This document shows positions 19,234 to 27,942 of a stretch of 64,000 nt of DNA, in pieces. Position numbers and translations under genes: made by a program. The stretch is from the NCBI RefSeq assembly GCF_021729145.1, contig NZ_JAJSLW010000012.1:1-64000 (forward strand), given 5' to 3'. Source of the DNA: Membranihabitans maritimus (GTDB taxonomy: Bacteria; Bacteroidota; Bacteroidia; Chitinophagales; Saprospiraceae). The notes under the pieces are model-generated. The model was not told the DNA's origin. It saw nothing but the letters and a program-made list of their open reading frames with translations, and ran no database searches. The stretch's first letter is position 1; each line of letters opens with the position of its first letter.

Positions 19234-19408
19234 TGTTCAAGAATCAAATAAAATCGCACATAAGTTTCCGATAGTATTTTACACTTGTTTTGATAACTAA
19301 ATAATGAGGCATATACTCTACTTTCGTGGCAGTCGTAAATAATTTTGCTTTTTCTATTTAGTTCTTTTTCAAGTGTTATAATGGTTGTAGATGAAAAAGA
19401 GAAGGCAT
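19230..19408 (-). pseudogene. small gene of about 60 codons, apparently one base short
   Basis: A strong ribosome-binding site AGGAGG (19412-19417) precedes an ATG at 19408, but that frame stops after ten codons. The -1 frame is open for about 50 more codons (TTIITLEKELNRKSKIIYDC, then HESRVYASLFSYQNKCKI, SETYVRFYLILEQ) and its stop overlaps the cupin ATG. One extra T in the CTTTTT run would restore a continuous gene of about 59 residues. The well-placed start site argues for a real gene. No family recognised. Confidence 0.4.
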
Positions 19409-19452
19409 AGAGCCTCCTCTTTTAATATCTAATTGTACCCAGTCGGTATGGG

Positions 19453-19677
19453 CTATGCTTTGGACGGCTGTACTTTCTTGATGATATTTATCACCTCCTG
19501 TCGGCCCTTTTTTAATCGTGATTCCACTCTTTTGAAAAGATCGTTTTCCTTTCCATTTTCAAATTTTAGATCCTCATCAGTCAATTGCGAGTATTTTTCT
19601 TTTAACTTTTTTGATTGATCAGTCCAGTTACCTGTGATTTTAAAATTTTCAAGAGGATTTTCTTTTGATGAATTCAT
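19453..19677 (-). CDS. CsbD-family stress protein
   Basis: 74 residues, with the CsbD hallmark: a tryptophan near the start (FKITGNWTDQSKKLKEKYSQ) followed by LTDEDLKFENGKENDLFKRV and a helical basic end. CsbD-like proteins are small soluble proteins induced by general stress; their biochemical role is unknown. It lies between an AraC-type regulator and the chaperonin cassette, all on the same strand, which supports a shared stress role. A 175-base gap separates it from the AraC gene. Confidence 0.82.
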   Translation of the reverse strand: MNSSKENPLENFKITGNWTDQSKKLKEKYSQLTDEDLKFENGKENDLFKRVESRLKKGRQEVINIIKKVQPSKA

Positions 19678-19852
19678 AACACTTTCAATTTATCTTGTAA
19701 AATAAATTTTTTACAATAGCACAAGGTGGTTCATTTTTGAAAGTATACGTTACATCTTTCATTCTATTTGTTATATAAATCACACTTATGTAGGATTCCT
19801 TTTGGGTTGGACTAACAGGGAGGAAAGATAAAATATTAATAAGGAATCCCTT

Positions 19853-20413
19853 TCATAAGTCTTCCAAATTTGCCTTTCGTTTATTTTTCAAATTTTTGTA
19901 GAATGTAGGTGTAAGCCCTGTAATTTTTTTAAATTGATAGGATAGGTGTGCAACACTACTATAATTTAATTTATAAGAGATTTCTGTAAGGTTTAATTCA
20001 TTATAGATCAGTAACTCTTTTACGCGCTCTATTTTGTGAATAATTATAAAATGTTGTATGGTTATCCCCTTAACTTCAGAAAATGCATTAGCCAGATAGG
20101 TGTAATTATACCCCAATTTCTTACTTAAATAATCCGAATAATTAATTGAGGGTAGTTCATCAGAATAATGAATCATCTCAATGACCAGTGTTTTAATCTT
20201 TTCAATTAAAATACTTTTTCGATTATCTAATATTTCCAGGCCGGATTTAAGCAAACTCAAACGTAATTGTTCCCTTTGCTCAATAGATATATTTTCTAGC
20301 ATATCAATCAATCCCAGGGTAACTGTGAAATTGTAAAGGCCCAGCTTATTTAGTTCTTCAGTGACCAATATTTTGCACCTAAGACTAACCATATATTTAA
20401 TATATATTTTCAT
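19853..20413 (-). CDS. AraC-family transcriptional regulator
   Basis: 186 residues. The C-terminal 100 residues are a two-part AraC helix-turn-helix (YLSKKLGYNYTYLANAFSEV, then LNLTEISYKLNYSSVAHLSY and FKKITGLTPTFYKN). The N-terminal part (KIYIKYMVSLRCKILVTEEL) is a compact alpha/beta domain seen in a set of Bacteroidetes AraC proteins found beside stress genes, as I recall. It is the first regulator upstream of CsbD and the chaperonin genes and is therefore a candidate controller of that block. AT-rich composition like its neighbours. Confidence 0.88.
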   Translation of the reverse strand: MKIYIKYMVSLRCKILVTEELNKLGLYNFTVTLGLIDMLENISIEQREQLRLSLLKSGLEILDNRKSILIEKIKTLVIEMIHYSDELPSINYSDYLSKKLGYNYTYLANAFSEVKGITIQHFIIIHKIERVKELLIYNELNLTEISYKLNYSSVAHLSYQFKKITGLTPTFYKNLKNKRKANLEDL

Positions 20414-21412
20414 TTGAATAGTTACATTTCTTATATTATTAAGCGTGAGACGATTGATATCATGTCAAAGGAGATCGATCCATGAATCCTTGATGTAATA
20501 TAATATTCCATTCCATGAATATTTTTACCATTTTCAATTGGTGAAATTGATATTTCAAAACATCGCTTGGTGCAACCTCGATTTTGTCTGTTATCCCCAA
20601 CCGAAAAAACCATTTTTCGATGACCTACATTTCGAATCATATTATGATCTGGTCAAACTGTAGTACTAAAGCTTTCTTTTCGTGAATTCCTCCATAAAGA
20701 TTTAGATTTCATATGAAAGAATGGAGTCATGTCCTTTGGAAGATTTATTATAGTTTGGTAACAATTAAGGTATGAAAAATGTTGTATGGAATTTTTTCTG
20801 TAAATGAAATTGTAATCCATTCTTCATGAAGTGGCAGATTTTAGGATATTAGTTGTTGATTGAACAAAGGTGATTTAGAGAAGGTTCTCTGGATGCTTTT
20901 TCGACTTGGTAGAAGAAGAGATTGGTCTCGCACTGATATCGAAATTTTCAATCACCTTGTAGCTGACCCAGGTGAAACTATATTTTGTTGCCTGTAGAAT
21001 AATTGACGGGATTTGCGAAAACCAGGGCATAGCCAGGACGTAATCTTATTAGGCGTCTTTTCAAATAATTTTCAGATTTAATTTTTTCATAAATCTACTA
21101 TGTTTTATAAGAAATATTTATCCTTAAAATAGATCGTAGTTGGTAATAGATTCTTGATTAATTATAATCATTGTATCTTAAATAGTTGTCTATCCTTTAT
21201 TTACCTAATCAAGAAGTGCCTGCCAAAATTAGATTTTTAATTGACCATTATTTATAATTTAAATTAACTTTATTCCTTGTGAGAGGTGGCACACAGTGAA
21301 GTAAAGGTCTCTTCGGCGAGATAGATAATATATTAACCGCTATTACCCATTCTTGTATAGCTCTTTATTTGTTTACCGACGGATCCCAGAACGCCCTTTT
21401 GACGGCAATTAA
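20414..21412. other. AT-rich intergenic, no clear gene
   Basis: About 1 kb upstream of the AraC gene. A 69-codon minus-strand frame at 20431-20640 (MIRNVGHRKMVFSVGDNRQN at its start) is possible but has no recognisable fold. A 9-base inverted repeat AAGGTGATT (20867-20875) / AATCACCTT (20950-20958) is present. No RNA gene seen. The stretch may contain decayed genes. Confidence 0.4.
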
Positions 21413-23446
21413 TTATAATTTGGGATAGGGAACACTACTAACAGGTCCTGTGAGAGGCGTTTGTGCGGGCTTTGCGATTCCATAGATGACCAATACACCA
21501 GACCCTCCTCCCCATGTCGAATAAGCGGGGTCGGGTTTTGATGCCATTACGGTTTGAGGTAGATTCCAGTTGTTGGCACACCAGATATTGCCCGCCTGAT
21601 CAACCACTACATCGGTCAGCATCTGTATACTTCCGGAATGGATGGTGTGAATTAAATCACCTGTTTTATATCCATCTGAGCGTCCGGAAGGGGAAGCGCC
21701 AGCCATAAAAGAAACCCCTCTGCCCATAAAGTTGGCTACCCAGACATCATCATTGCCATCGACAGATATCCCCCAGGGTGCACTAAGTTCACCATCGCCA
21801 AACGCTTGCAAATTCGACTTGTGTGTGGTTTTATCTATTGTGTCCTTTGGTCTGGCATCTGAGGGTATCATAAAGACTGATCCTGTAGTTTGGTTGTGTC
21901 CGACAGTTTGGTCGAGGTGCGGATAACCCAATGCAAACCCCTCTATGATTGAAACCCCATCCGTAGGGGTAGTAGAAGGGAAGTCCGGGCTCGTATTACA
22001 GGCAACCCAGCAGTTCCCCTTGGAATCCAAAGCTACTCCTCGACCACCACCTGCCAGGATAAAACGTTCTACCGGAGTGTCTTTTTCAGACGGGGAATAT
22101 CGCACCAAAGATTTACCGTTCGTATTGCTGATCCATACCCGGTTGGAGTTATCGATCGAAGCTGCAAAAGGAGCAGAAAGTGCATCGGTAAGATCTTTAT
22201 TTACTACGACCCTGCCTTTGGAAAGATCTCCTTCCGGGAAATGAAGCATCTGATTGGACGAAGTCCCTACAATCCAAATATCTCCATTTGGTGCCACTCC
22301 AATACCTTGCAAACCTCCGATTTCATTTAAGGCTTCAGCCAGTTCTTGCGGAACTTCCTCAATGACGGGGGAACCATCTTCCAACTTGTATACACCAATA
22401 GAGCCATTAAAACTCGTTACCCAGCAAGTGCCGTCTTTGGTAACTGCTGTACCCCAGCCTGCTCCGTCTACACCCATGCCGGTAAAACCTGTCACGGGAG
22501 GTGATAATAGTCTTCCGGTTGAATCGAGCTTGACAAGCCCTCCGCCAATGCCCTGGTAAACTCCATTTTGGGCTCCCGGCATCCAGTTTAACCCTGTCCA
22601 CAAGTTCCCTTCTTCATCCAGGGATAGCTTCCCAGGCGCACAGATGCCACCCTGACCAAAAGCTAAAATCATAGCAAAATCATCCGGTGCAAAACTTAAA
22701 TAAGGTACAAAAGGGGAATTCCTCCGGCTGACAGGCACTTTACTATTGGGCTTGGCAGGGAAACCATCAGCCGGCTGGGGATAGGATTTATCAAAGAGGC
22801 TAAATAATTCTGTAGGATAGGCCCAGGGGCCAAGGGCAACTCCGATCATAGCCTCGGCAGTATTTCCTGGCTTTTTGCCTTCTAAGGGTGTTGTGTATTT
22901 CAAAAAATCTTCCTTCCATTGGTCTCCATTAGTATGTTCCGTATCATATGCTGTGATCAGGGCTGCTAATGTGTTCAGCCGGGCGAGTGTCTCATTCTGG
23001 GTGATGTTGAATGGGTCCATGAGTACGTCACCCCAGGACCCTGTTACCGGGTTGATTAGATTAGGGGTGTTTTTGGCTGCTATCGATACTCCCCGTTGAT
23101 CCCCGGATAACTGAAGCCCGGTAAAAAACTGGGCACATGTAAAGGCTGAAGCCACGGTAGTCAACTCATTTATGACCACTCCGTTTTTTGAAATATCTTC
23201 CTGCCAATTAGGCGATAAAACCGATAGGAGGACGACTTCAGGATTTTCCAATTCAGCCGTGATGTAGAGAACAGGATGATCCGATTCAGGGGTAGCTTCC
23301 AGGGTGAATGTACCGTTTGAACCTGCTTTTAAAGCACATGCGTCAAGCGCATCCTTATGATTGGATTCCCACAACTTTACTGTTGCTACTACGGCATTTG
23401 ACTGGTCAAATGATACATTTCCTTTAATAATAATTTGATTAGACAT
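21413..23446 (-). CDS. NHL/streptogramin-lyase-like beta-propeller protein
   Basis: 677 residues, richer in G+C than its surroundings. Residues 1-75 look like a small beta-sandwich (IKGNVSFDQSNAVVATVKLW), 80-200 a helical linker domain, and 260-660 a beta-propeller of NHL or Vgb type with repeated G(I/V)xVDxxGNxW patterns (GISVDGNDDVWVANF, VVVDQAGNIWCANNW, GVALDSKGNCWVACN, GVAPNGDIWIVG). No signal peptide or lipobox is visible, so it is predicted to be cytosolic or exported by an unusual route. Catalytic residues of streptogramin lyase were not identified. It stands alone, with palindromic AT-rich sequence in front of the start. Possibly acquired by transfer. Confidence 0.7.
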   Translation of the reverse strand: MSNQIIIKGNVSFDQSNAVVATVKLWESNHKDALDACALKAGSNGTFTLEATPESDHPVLYITAELENPEVVLLSVLSPNWQEDISKNGVVINELTTVASAFTCAQFFTGLQLSGDQRGVSIAAKNTPNLINPVTGSWGDVLMDPFNITQNETLARLNTLAALITAYDTEHTNGDQWKEDFLKYTTPLEGKKPGNTAEAMIGVALGPWAYPTELFSLFDKSYPQPADGFPAKPNSKVPVSRRNSPFVPYLSFAPDDFAMILAFGQGGICAPGKLSLDEEGNLWTGLNWMPGAQNGVYQGIGGGLVKLDSTGRLLSPPVTGFTGMGVDGAGWGTAVTKDGTCWVTSFNGSIGVYKLEDGSPVIEEVPQELAEALNEIGGLQGIGVAPNGDIWIVGTSSNQMLHFPEGDLSKGRVVVNKDLTDALSAPFAASIDNSNRVWISNTNGKSLVRYSPSEKDTPVERFILAGGGRGVALDSKGNCWVACNTSPDFPSTTPTDGVSIIEGFALGYPHLDQTVGHNQTTGSVFMIPSDARPKDTIDKTTHKSNLQAFGDGELSAPWGISVDGNDDVWVANFMGRGVSFMAGASPSGRSDGYKTGDLIHTIHSGSIQMLTDVVVDQAGNIWCANNWNLPQTVMASKPDPAYSTWGGGSGVLVIYGIAKPAQTPLTGPVSSVPYPKL

Positions 23447-23482
23447 AACTTTAATTTAGGGATAAAGAATAGGATTAATCGT

Positions 23483-23514
23483 ATTGTATTTTTTGAAATA
23501 AAAATACAATTGTA
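23483..23514. promoter_or_regulatory. AT-rich palindromes upstream of the propeller gene
   Basis: The arms ATTGTATTTTT (23483-23493) and AAAAATACAAT (23500-23510) are perfectly complementary, and an overlapping 10-base palindrome TACAATTGTA spans 23505-23514. They lie 37-68 bases upstream of the ATG at 23446, where an operator would be expected. No regulator gene is adjacent. Confidence 0.4.
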
Positions 23515-23686
23515 TTGTTTAATTGCAAATTTTTAAATGTTTATTTAATTATATTGGTCTGTGAAGCCAGAAACGGTTTAAATTGCGAAAAATTTCATTT
23601 ATCCATACCTTTATATTATGGAGAATCTAGCACTTATTTCGTTGGCAATAGAATAATTTCTAGTAAGTGCGAAAACATTAGATGGT

Positions 23687-24094
23687 TTATTTCAACATTA
23701 GGCTATAGATCACATCCGCTTCTTCCTGAGAAACAGGCATCACGGATAACCGGCTGTTCCTGACGAGAAAAGAATCCTGGAAAACCGGTTCCTGTTTCAA
23801 TGTTTTTAAGGTAGGTTGGTGGCGGAATTTATCTACGAATTCCATGTGGATGGCTGACCATTTCCCGGTTTCGTCAGTAGGATCCGGAAAAGGGGGTGAA
23901 ACTACTTTAGCCAGTCCGGCGATTCGGGAATTTTTCCCGCTATAATAAATGAAAACAAGATCATTGATTTTCATTTGTCGCATAAAATTGCGCGCCTGGT
24001 AATTGCGTACACCGTCCCAGGTTCCAGTTTTATCATTTATGAGGTCTTCAAGGTTGTATTCTTCGGGTTCGGATTTAACTAACCAATATTTCAT
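23687..24094 (-). CDS. EVE-domain protein
   Basis: 135 residues, single EVE (PUA-like) domain from the first residue: MKYWLVKSEPEEYNLEDL, TGTWDGVRNYQARNFMRQMK with the conserved W-G-V-R-N-Y-Q-A-R-N core, then DLVFIYYSGKNSRIAGLAKV. The family binds modified bases in DNA or RNA; no nuclease domain is fused here. It lies one base after the exported YciI-like gene and is probably co-transcribed with it. Residues after 100 (TLKTLKQEPVFQDSFLVRNS) match the family C-terminus. A housekeeping role is more likely than phage defence in this compact form. Confidence 0.9.
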   Translation of the reverse strand: MKYWLVKSEPEEYNLEDLINDKTGTWDGVRNYQARNFMRQMKINDLVFIYYSGKNSRIAGLAKVVSPPFPDPTDETGKWSAIHMEFVDKFRHQPTLKTLKQEPVFQDSFLVRNSRLSVMPVSQEEADVIYSLMLK

Positions 24095-24095
24095 A

Positions 24096-24515
24096 TCAAA
24101 ATAATTTGGAGTTGACAGCTGCCCACCAGGGATGTAATTCGACTTTTAATCTTCCGGCTTTTACAGCTGGGTCATTTTCAGCAAGTTGTTTTGCTTCTTC
24201 CATCGTAGCCGTTGCAAAAATCAATATCCCACGTATTTCCCCATCATCACCAAAAGGGCCGGCAATACATATTTTCTTGTCGGCTGCCAGTTGGTTAATA
24301 TGTGCTAAATGGGCTTTTTGGAGTTCAGCGGATTCCTTCTCATCCTGCTCTCTATTATCGCCCTTTTTAAGAAAGCACATAAAATATTGCTTCATCACGA
24401 AAGTAGTGTCCCCTTCCTGGTATTCAAATGTTCTGGGCTGCAAACTTTCCAAGTTTTGGGCGAGGCCCAATTGAAGAGTAAAACCAAAGAGCATGAGGAT
24501 GATTAATCTTTTCAT
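24096..24515 (-). CDS. exported YciI-like protein
   Basis: 139 residues: a signal peptide (about 1-19, MKRLIILMLFGFTLQLG, cleaved at LAQ), then a YciI/dimeric alpha-beta-barrel domain (KQYFMCFLKKGDNREQDEKE, HLAHINQLAADKKICIAGPF, GILIFATATMEEAKQLAEND, ELHPWWA). YciI proteins have a conserved His-Asp pair and unclear enzyme function; here the H(L/I)N and the ENDPAVKAG segment are kept. Export is unusual for the family, which is mostly cytosolic. It is followed directly by the EVE gene. Confidence 0.82.
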   Translation of the reverse strand: MKRLIILMLFGFTLQLGLAQNLESLQPRTFEYQEGDTTFVMKQYFMCFLKKGDNREQDEKESAELQKAHLAHINQLAADKKICIAGPFGDDGEIRGILIFATATMEEAKQLAENDPAVKAGRLKVELHPWWAAVNSKLF

Positions 24516-25095
24516 TTTGAAATATTAGATGTTGTAACCGAATCCTTATCCAGGGTAAAATACACAATTTTTGATGATTTTCGAATTTCGATCCTATCCG
24601 AAGGGGCAAAATTAAAAGTTGTTTACATTTTCATAATGCAAGACATTTAACAACACAATCAGGCGAAGAATTTAATGAATTTTGTTCCCGAAGGCCTTCA
24701 TACAGAGGAAGAAGGAATTAGCATATATTTTATATAACACCTTATTGGATATCGATAGACAATCAATAAGTGCCTTCCATTAGCTTGTTTTGACATTTTG
24801 GTAGATCATAGTTTCTGCAATTGTTGTATGGTAAGGGAAAGGCACTCTTGACCCAACGTCCTTCGATGGGTGCCTTTTCACATGGCGATACCATTGGGGC
24901 TCTTAGCTAAAACCTAAGGAATGGATGATTAAAAGGCCAAAAAAGTATCAATTTGTACTAGTAGAAGGCACTTCAGAATCAATTTCGTAACGTTAATTTT
25001 TATATTTGTTAAATTTTAATTCTTCCTAATGCGACGCCCCGGGATAGTCTGCGAATAGATTTTCACGAAGTGCTGCCTTCGGGATGAGCAGGCTC
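24516..25095. other. 580-base gap containing a MITE-like element
   Basis: No protein gene can be supported here. The gap is dominated by the inverted-repeat element at 24768-24976 listed separately. The remaining parts hold the promoter of the YciI-like gene at their left end and the 3' flank of the DUF6438 gene at the right. Confidence 0.5.
24768..24976. repeat. MITE-like element with inverted ends and possible 7-bp target repeat
   Basis: Left end AAGTGCCTTCCATTAG (24768-24783) and, read on the other strand, right end AAGTGCCTTCTACTAG (24973-24958) agree at 14 of 16 positions. AATCAAT flanks the unit at 24761-24767 and again at 24977-24983, which could be a target duplication, though the right end then carries three extra bases. 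An inner hairpin (AAAGGCAC near 24840, GTGCCTTT near 24877) repeats the end motif. No coding capacity. Other copies were not found in this window. Confidence 0.5.
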
Positions 25096-25788
25096 TTACC
25101 TATGTTCCAATTCATGATTTTTCTGGGCGGCAATGATGGCATCTTTTGTGGTGAGGTCAGCCAGGGCATCCCCAATTAAAGATTGGGTAGTGACTAAACG
25201 GAATAAATATATATTATCAGCGATTTTATCCATGTAATTTAATTCATAGAACCGAAAGGATTGGTTATAATCAAAAGGGTCGATTTCCGGGACAAATTCG
25301 AGAATAATTTCTTGGCGGACCAGGGCATTTTCTCCTTCACCTGGTAAAAAATAGCGTGCAGTCAGTTCCCTGTCTATCCTGTCTGTAATGGCTTGTATTT
25401 CGCCGGGAATATTCATCTTTAATTCAAGGTTTATTCCCTTTTTCCGGTCCGAGAAATGGAGCACGGGAACGTCCATTACTTCGACATTAGATTCAGCGGG
25501 CTTTATATTTTGATAGGATTCAAGGTTTTGGATCGCTTTGATATCCCGGAGTGTTCTGGAATCAAGAGTGAAAGACAAGGTGTCCATTATAGGAACGAAT
25601 CGTTTTCCCACGAAATAAGTTGTACCAGAACGAGTAAGTAGGACTTCATATACCGGGCAGGTTCCGAAGCAGGCAGACCTGGAGTATTTCAACAAGGTTT
25701 CTTCGGAGCTTACTTCTGAAAGGTGCTTAGGGGAGGAGCACGAGAAGTGAATCGCTAAAGTCAACAGAAGGAGAAGGGATATTTTCAT
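25096..25788 (-). CDS. DUF6438-type lipoprotein
   Basis: 230 residues. It begins with a lipoprotein signal (MKISLLLLLTLAIHFSC, the Cys at about 17). Residues 33-140 carry the pattern SRSACFGTCPVYEVLLTRSG with two Cys, then strands and VLHFSDRKKG, as in the DUF6438 domain. The remainder (LNYMDKIADNIYLFRLVTTQ) is not recognised. Function unknown; location predicted at the outer or inner membrane facing the periplasm. It stands between the MITE-like gap and the OmpA-type gene, with the same orientation. Confidence 0.75.
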   Translation of the reverse strand: MKISLLLLLTLAIHFSCSSPKHLSEVSSEETLLKYSRSACFGTCPVYEVLLTRSGTTYFVGKRFVPIMDTLSFTLDSRTLRDIKAIQNLESYQNIKPAESNVEVMDVPVLHFSDRKKGINLELKMNIPGEIQAITDRIDRELTARYFLPGEGENALVRQEIILEFVPEIDPFDYNQSFRFYELNYMDKIADNIYLFRLVTTQSLIGDALADLTTKDAIIAAQKNHELEHR

Positions 25789-25984
25789 GGATGGAAAAAA
25801 TTTAACTACTAATTTTAATATTTTTTATTGGAAGCAGTTGAAAAGAAAGGGGGTATATCTATTTCCCTTTGGATACTTCAATCAAATCCAAATACCAGTG
25901 CGACGAAGGGTTCTGAAAAAAAAGAAAATACAGAGGATCGAAGCCTTTTCGTTAAAGTACCTGCATACCTTTTTTCTATACACT

Positions 25985-26920
25985 TCAACTTCCTTTTCCT
26001 TCAAAAAGTTCATAAAGTATTTCCAAATTGGGCTCAAGGATAATTTCGGTGCGGCGGTTTAACATTTTATTCTCTTCAGTATCATTGGGTGCAACCGGGG
26101 CGTAAAAGGCCCGACCTGATGCTGTAATTCTCTCAGGGTTCAGACCATTTGCTGTGAGTATTTGCACCACGGCAGTAGCACGCTCAACACTGAGTTGCCA
26201 ATTGCGAAAAGGTGTCCCATCCGAGTCCGTATGTCCTTCCACATTGATATTGATATCCCTTTGATCACGCAGGGCCCCGGCCAGCTGGATAAGGGCTTTT
26301 CTTCCCTGGTTGTCAATTACATTACTTCCCTTGGCAAATAGTAATTGCTGGCTGAGGGTCACATATATCTTCCCTTCTTCCTCACGTACTGTCAGATCCG
26401 CCTCTGAGAAGCTTCTCAGGGCTTCTGTAATTGTCTGACGGAGGTTGGCCATTTGGGCCTGTTGTGCGGAAGATTCTTCGCGTAATTGCGCAAGTTTTCG
26501 CTCCCTTAGTTCGATATCCCGCATCAGACTATCTAGAGTGCGCCTTTGAATATTGAGGTTTTGTTCTTTTTCTGCCAATTCGCGGCTGAAAGCGGCCATG
26601 TCTTCGGAATACGTAGTGATGAGTTTGTCTTTTTCTTCCAGAGCGTTGTCATATGACTTTTGTAATTGTTGGTGGCTACCTTCCAGTGCTGCTAATTTTT
26701 GTTTGGTAGAACCCAGTTCTTCGCGGAGTGTCTCCAGCAAGTCCGCTTTTTGCCGGAGGTCTGCGATGACCTGTTCGTTATATTCATTGGTCTTTTGGAG
26801 CTGGGTCAACCTACGGTCAGTGGACCGATATCGTTTATCCAGTTCTTCATATTTACTCGAAGAAACACAAGAAAACATTACCCCTCCTAAAACCAACACA
26901 ACAAAAAAAGTTCTCAACAT
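25985..26920 (-). CDS. OmpA-family lipoprotein with coiled coil
   Basis: 311 residues from the ATG at 26920; a GTG two codons upstream is less likely. Signal with lipobox-like VMFSC (about residue 16). Residues 20-175 form a long coiled coil rich in Glu, Lys and Gln. Residues 190-300 form an OmpA C-terminal domain: YVTLSQQLLFAKGSNVIDNQ, INVEGHTDSDGTPFRNWQLS, VERATAVVQIL and GLNPERITASGRAFYAPVAP. This binds peptidoglycan and ties the outer membrane to the wall. A TATATTTG promoter box lies 20 bases upstream (26941-26948, minus). Confidence 0.9.
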   Translation of the reverse strand: MLRTFFVVLVLGGVMFSCVSSSKYEELDKRYRSTDRRLTQLQKTNEYNEQVIADLRQKADLLETLREELGSTKQKLAALEGSHQQLQKSYDNALEEKDKLITTYSEDMAAFSRELAEKEQNLNIQRRTLDSLMRDIELRERKLAQLREESSAQQAQMANLRQTITEALRSFSEADLTVREEEGKIYVTLSQQLLFAKGSNVIDNQGRKALIQLAGALRDQRDININVEGHTDSDGTPFRNWQLSVERATAVVQILTANGLNPERITASGRAFYAPVAPNDTEENKMLNRRTEIILEPNLEILYELFEGKGS

Positions 26921-26940
26921 TAGCACAATGATTTGAATTG

Positions 26941-26948
26941 CAAATATA
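26941..26948 (-). promoter_or_regulatory. Bacteroidetes -7 box for the OmpA-type gene
   Basis: The minus strand reads TATATTTG, an exact fit to TAnnTTTG, 20 bases before the ATG at 26920. No clear TTG at the -33 position. Confidence 0.5.
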
Positions 26949-27184
26949 AAATTTAAAAAGTTTGGCAGTAGGTTCCGTTGAAAAATTATCTGTATTTTCT
27001 CCTATTCTTTAGAATTAAATGGTTTTTAGCTACTTTAGTAGCTCTATGGAGGCAAGGATACTATTGCTGTTTAACATTCATTATAACCTTACTTCATTGT
27101 ATGTAAGATAAATCTGTCTTATATTTTATTTTGAGTATTTAATATTTATATCATTATTTTGATTTTAAGGCAACTTATTTATAA

Positions 27185-27814
27185 ATGGTTATTGCACATT
27201 ATTCAAACGAATTTAAAATTCTATTGATATTCCTGACCTTGGGGTTAACATCTTGTAAACAAAGTGCCGATGAAGCGGGGCCCGGGAATAGTATATCGGT
27301 AACACTCCAAGATAGCGTTTCGTTCAATGGACTTAGTGATACCCTTTTTTCTGATTCTTCCAGTTATTTGTTTTTAGTAGAAAATCCGGCGGGGAGCTAT
27401 GATTTCCAGGCGTATAGTTTTTCAGATCATACATGGTATGATATCCCATCTGTTTTGGATCGCAAATTCCTACCAGGGCCTCTGCATCAGGGAAAGTTGA
27501 TTTATAGGCGGGAAAACATTGGTGGTTCGTTACCCTTCTATTTAATGGGTAAGTCTGTGGATCGGGGAGATGTTGTCCCAGTCTCTTCACTGGGGCAATT
27601 AGAAATCAATAATGACGGTCAATTGACATCACATATTTTGATACCTGAAAATGTTTCATTGAGACTGGACCGATGTAATTCATTTGACGATTGGTTCACA
27701 GTTTGTGATGACTTTAGGTCTTTTATACAAGAATGGTTGGAGAAGCAATATGCACCTAGAAGGATACGAAGAGTGCAGTGGAAACCCATGGATTTTAAAG
27801 AATTAGCCAATTAG
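27185..27814 (+). CDS. hypothetical lipoprotein
   Basis: 209 residues with a lipoprotein signal (LLIFLTLGLTSCKQ; Cys near residue 24). The mature part is beta-rich and acidic (SVSFNGLSDTLFSDSSSYLF, GSYDFQAYSFSDHTWYDIPS), then a short helical Cys-containing segment (RLDRCNSFDDWFTVCDDFRS) and a basic end (KQYAPRRIRRVQWKP). No family recognised. It is monocistronic and divergent from the OmpA-type gene, converging on the sialidase-like gene. Confidence 0.6.
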   Translation: MVIAHYSNEFKILLIFLTLGLTSCKQSADEAGPGNSISVTLQDSVSFNGLSDTLFSDSSSYLFLVENPAGSYDFQAYSFSDHTWYDIPSVLDRKFLPGPLHQGKLIYRRENIGGSLPFYLMGKSVDRGDVVPVSSLGQLEINNDGQLTSHILIPENVSLRLDRCNSFDDWFTVCDDFRSFIQEWLEKQYAPRRIRRVQWKPMDFKELAN

Positions 27815-27942
27815 CGGGTGTGTAAAAAAATGGAGATATTTAGCTAGATCAAAGAGGTTACTCCGAAGCCTATGCTATTTTTAAACATTACTGCCAATAA
27901 AGGCTATAGCCGAGGTCCGGAAACTATGTGTAAAGGGCCGTT

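Noticed and set aside
20431-20640. 69-codon minus-strand ORF before the AraC gene
   Set aside because: No recognisable fold; the position could equally be the AraC leader.
23687-24515. EVE-domain gene as part of a restriction or phage-defence system
   Set aside because: It is a single compact EVE protein next to a YciI-like gene, with no nuclease, helicase or methylase nearby.
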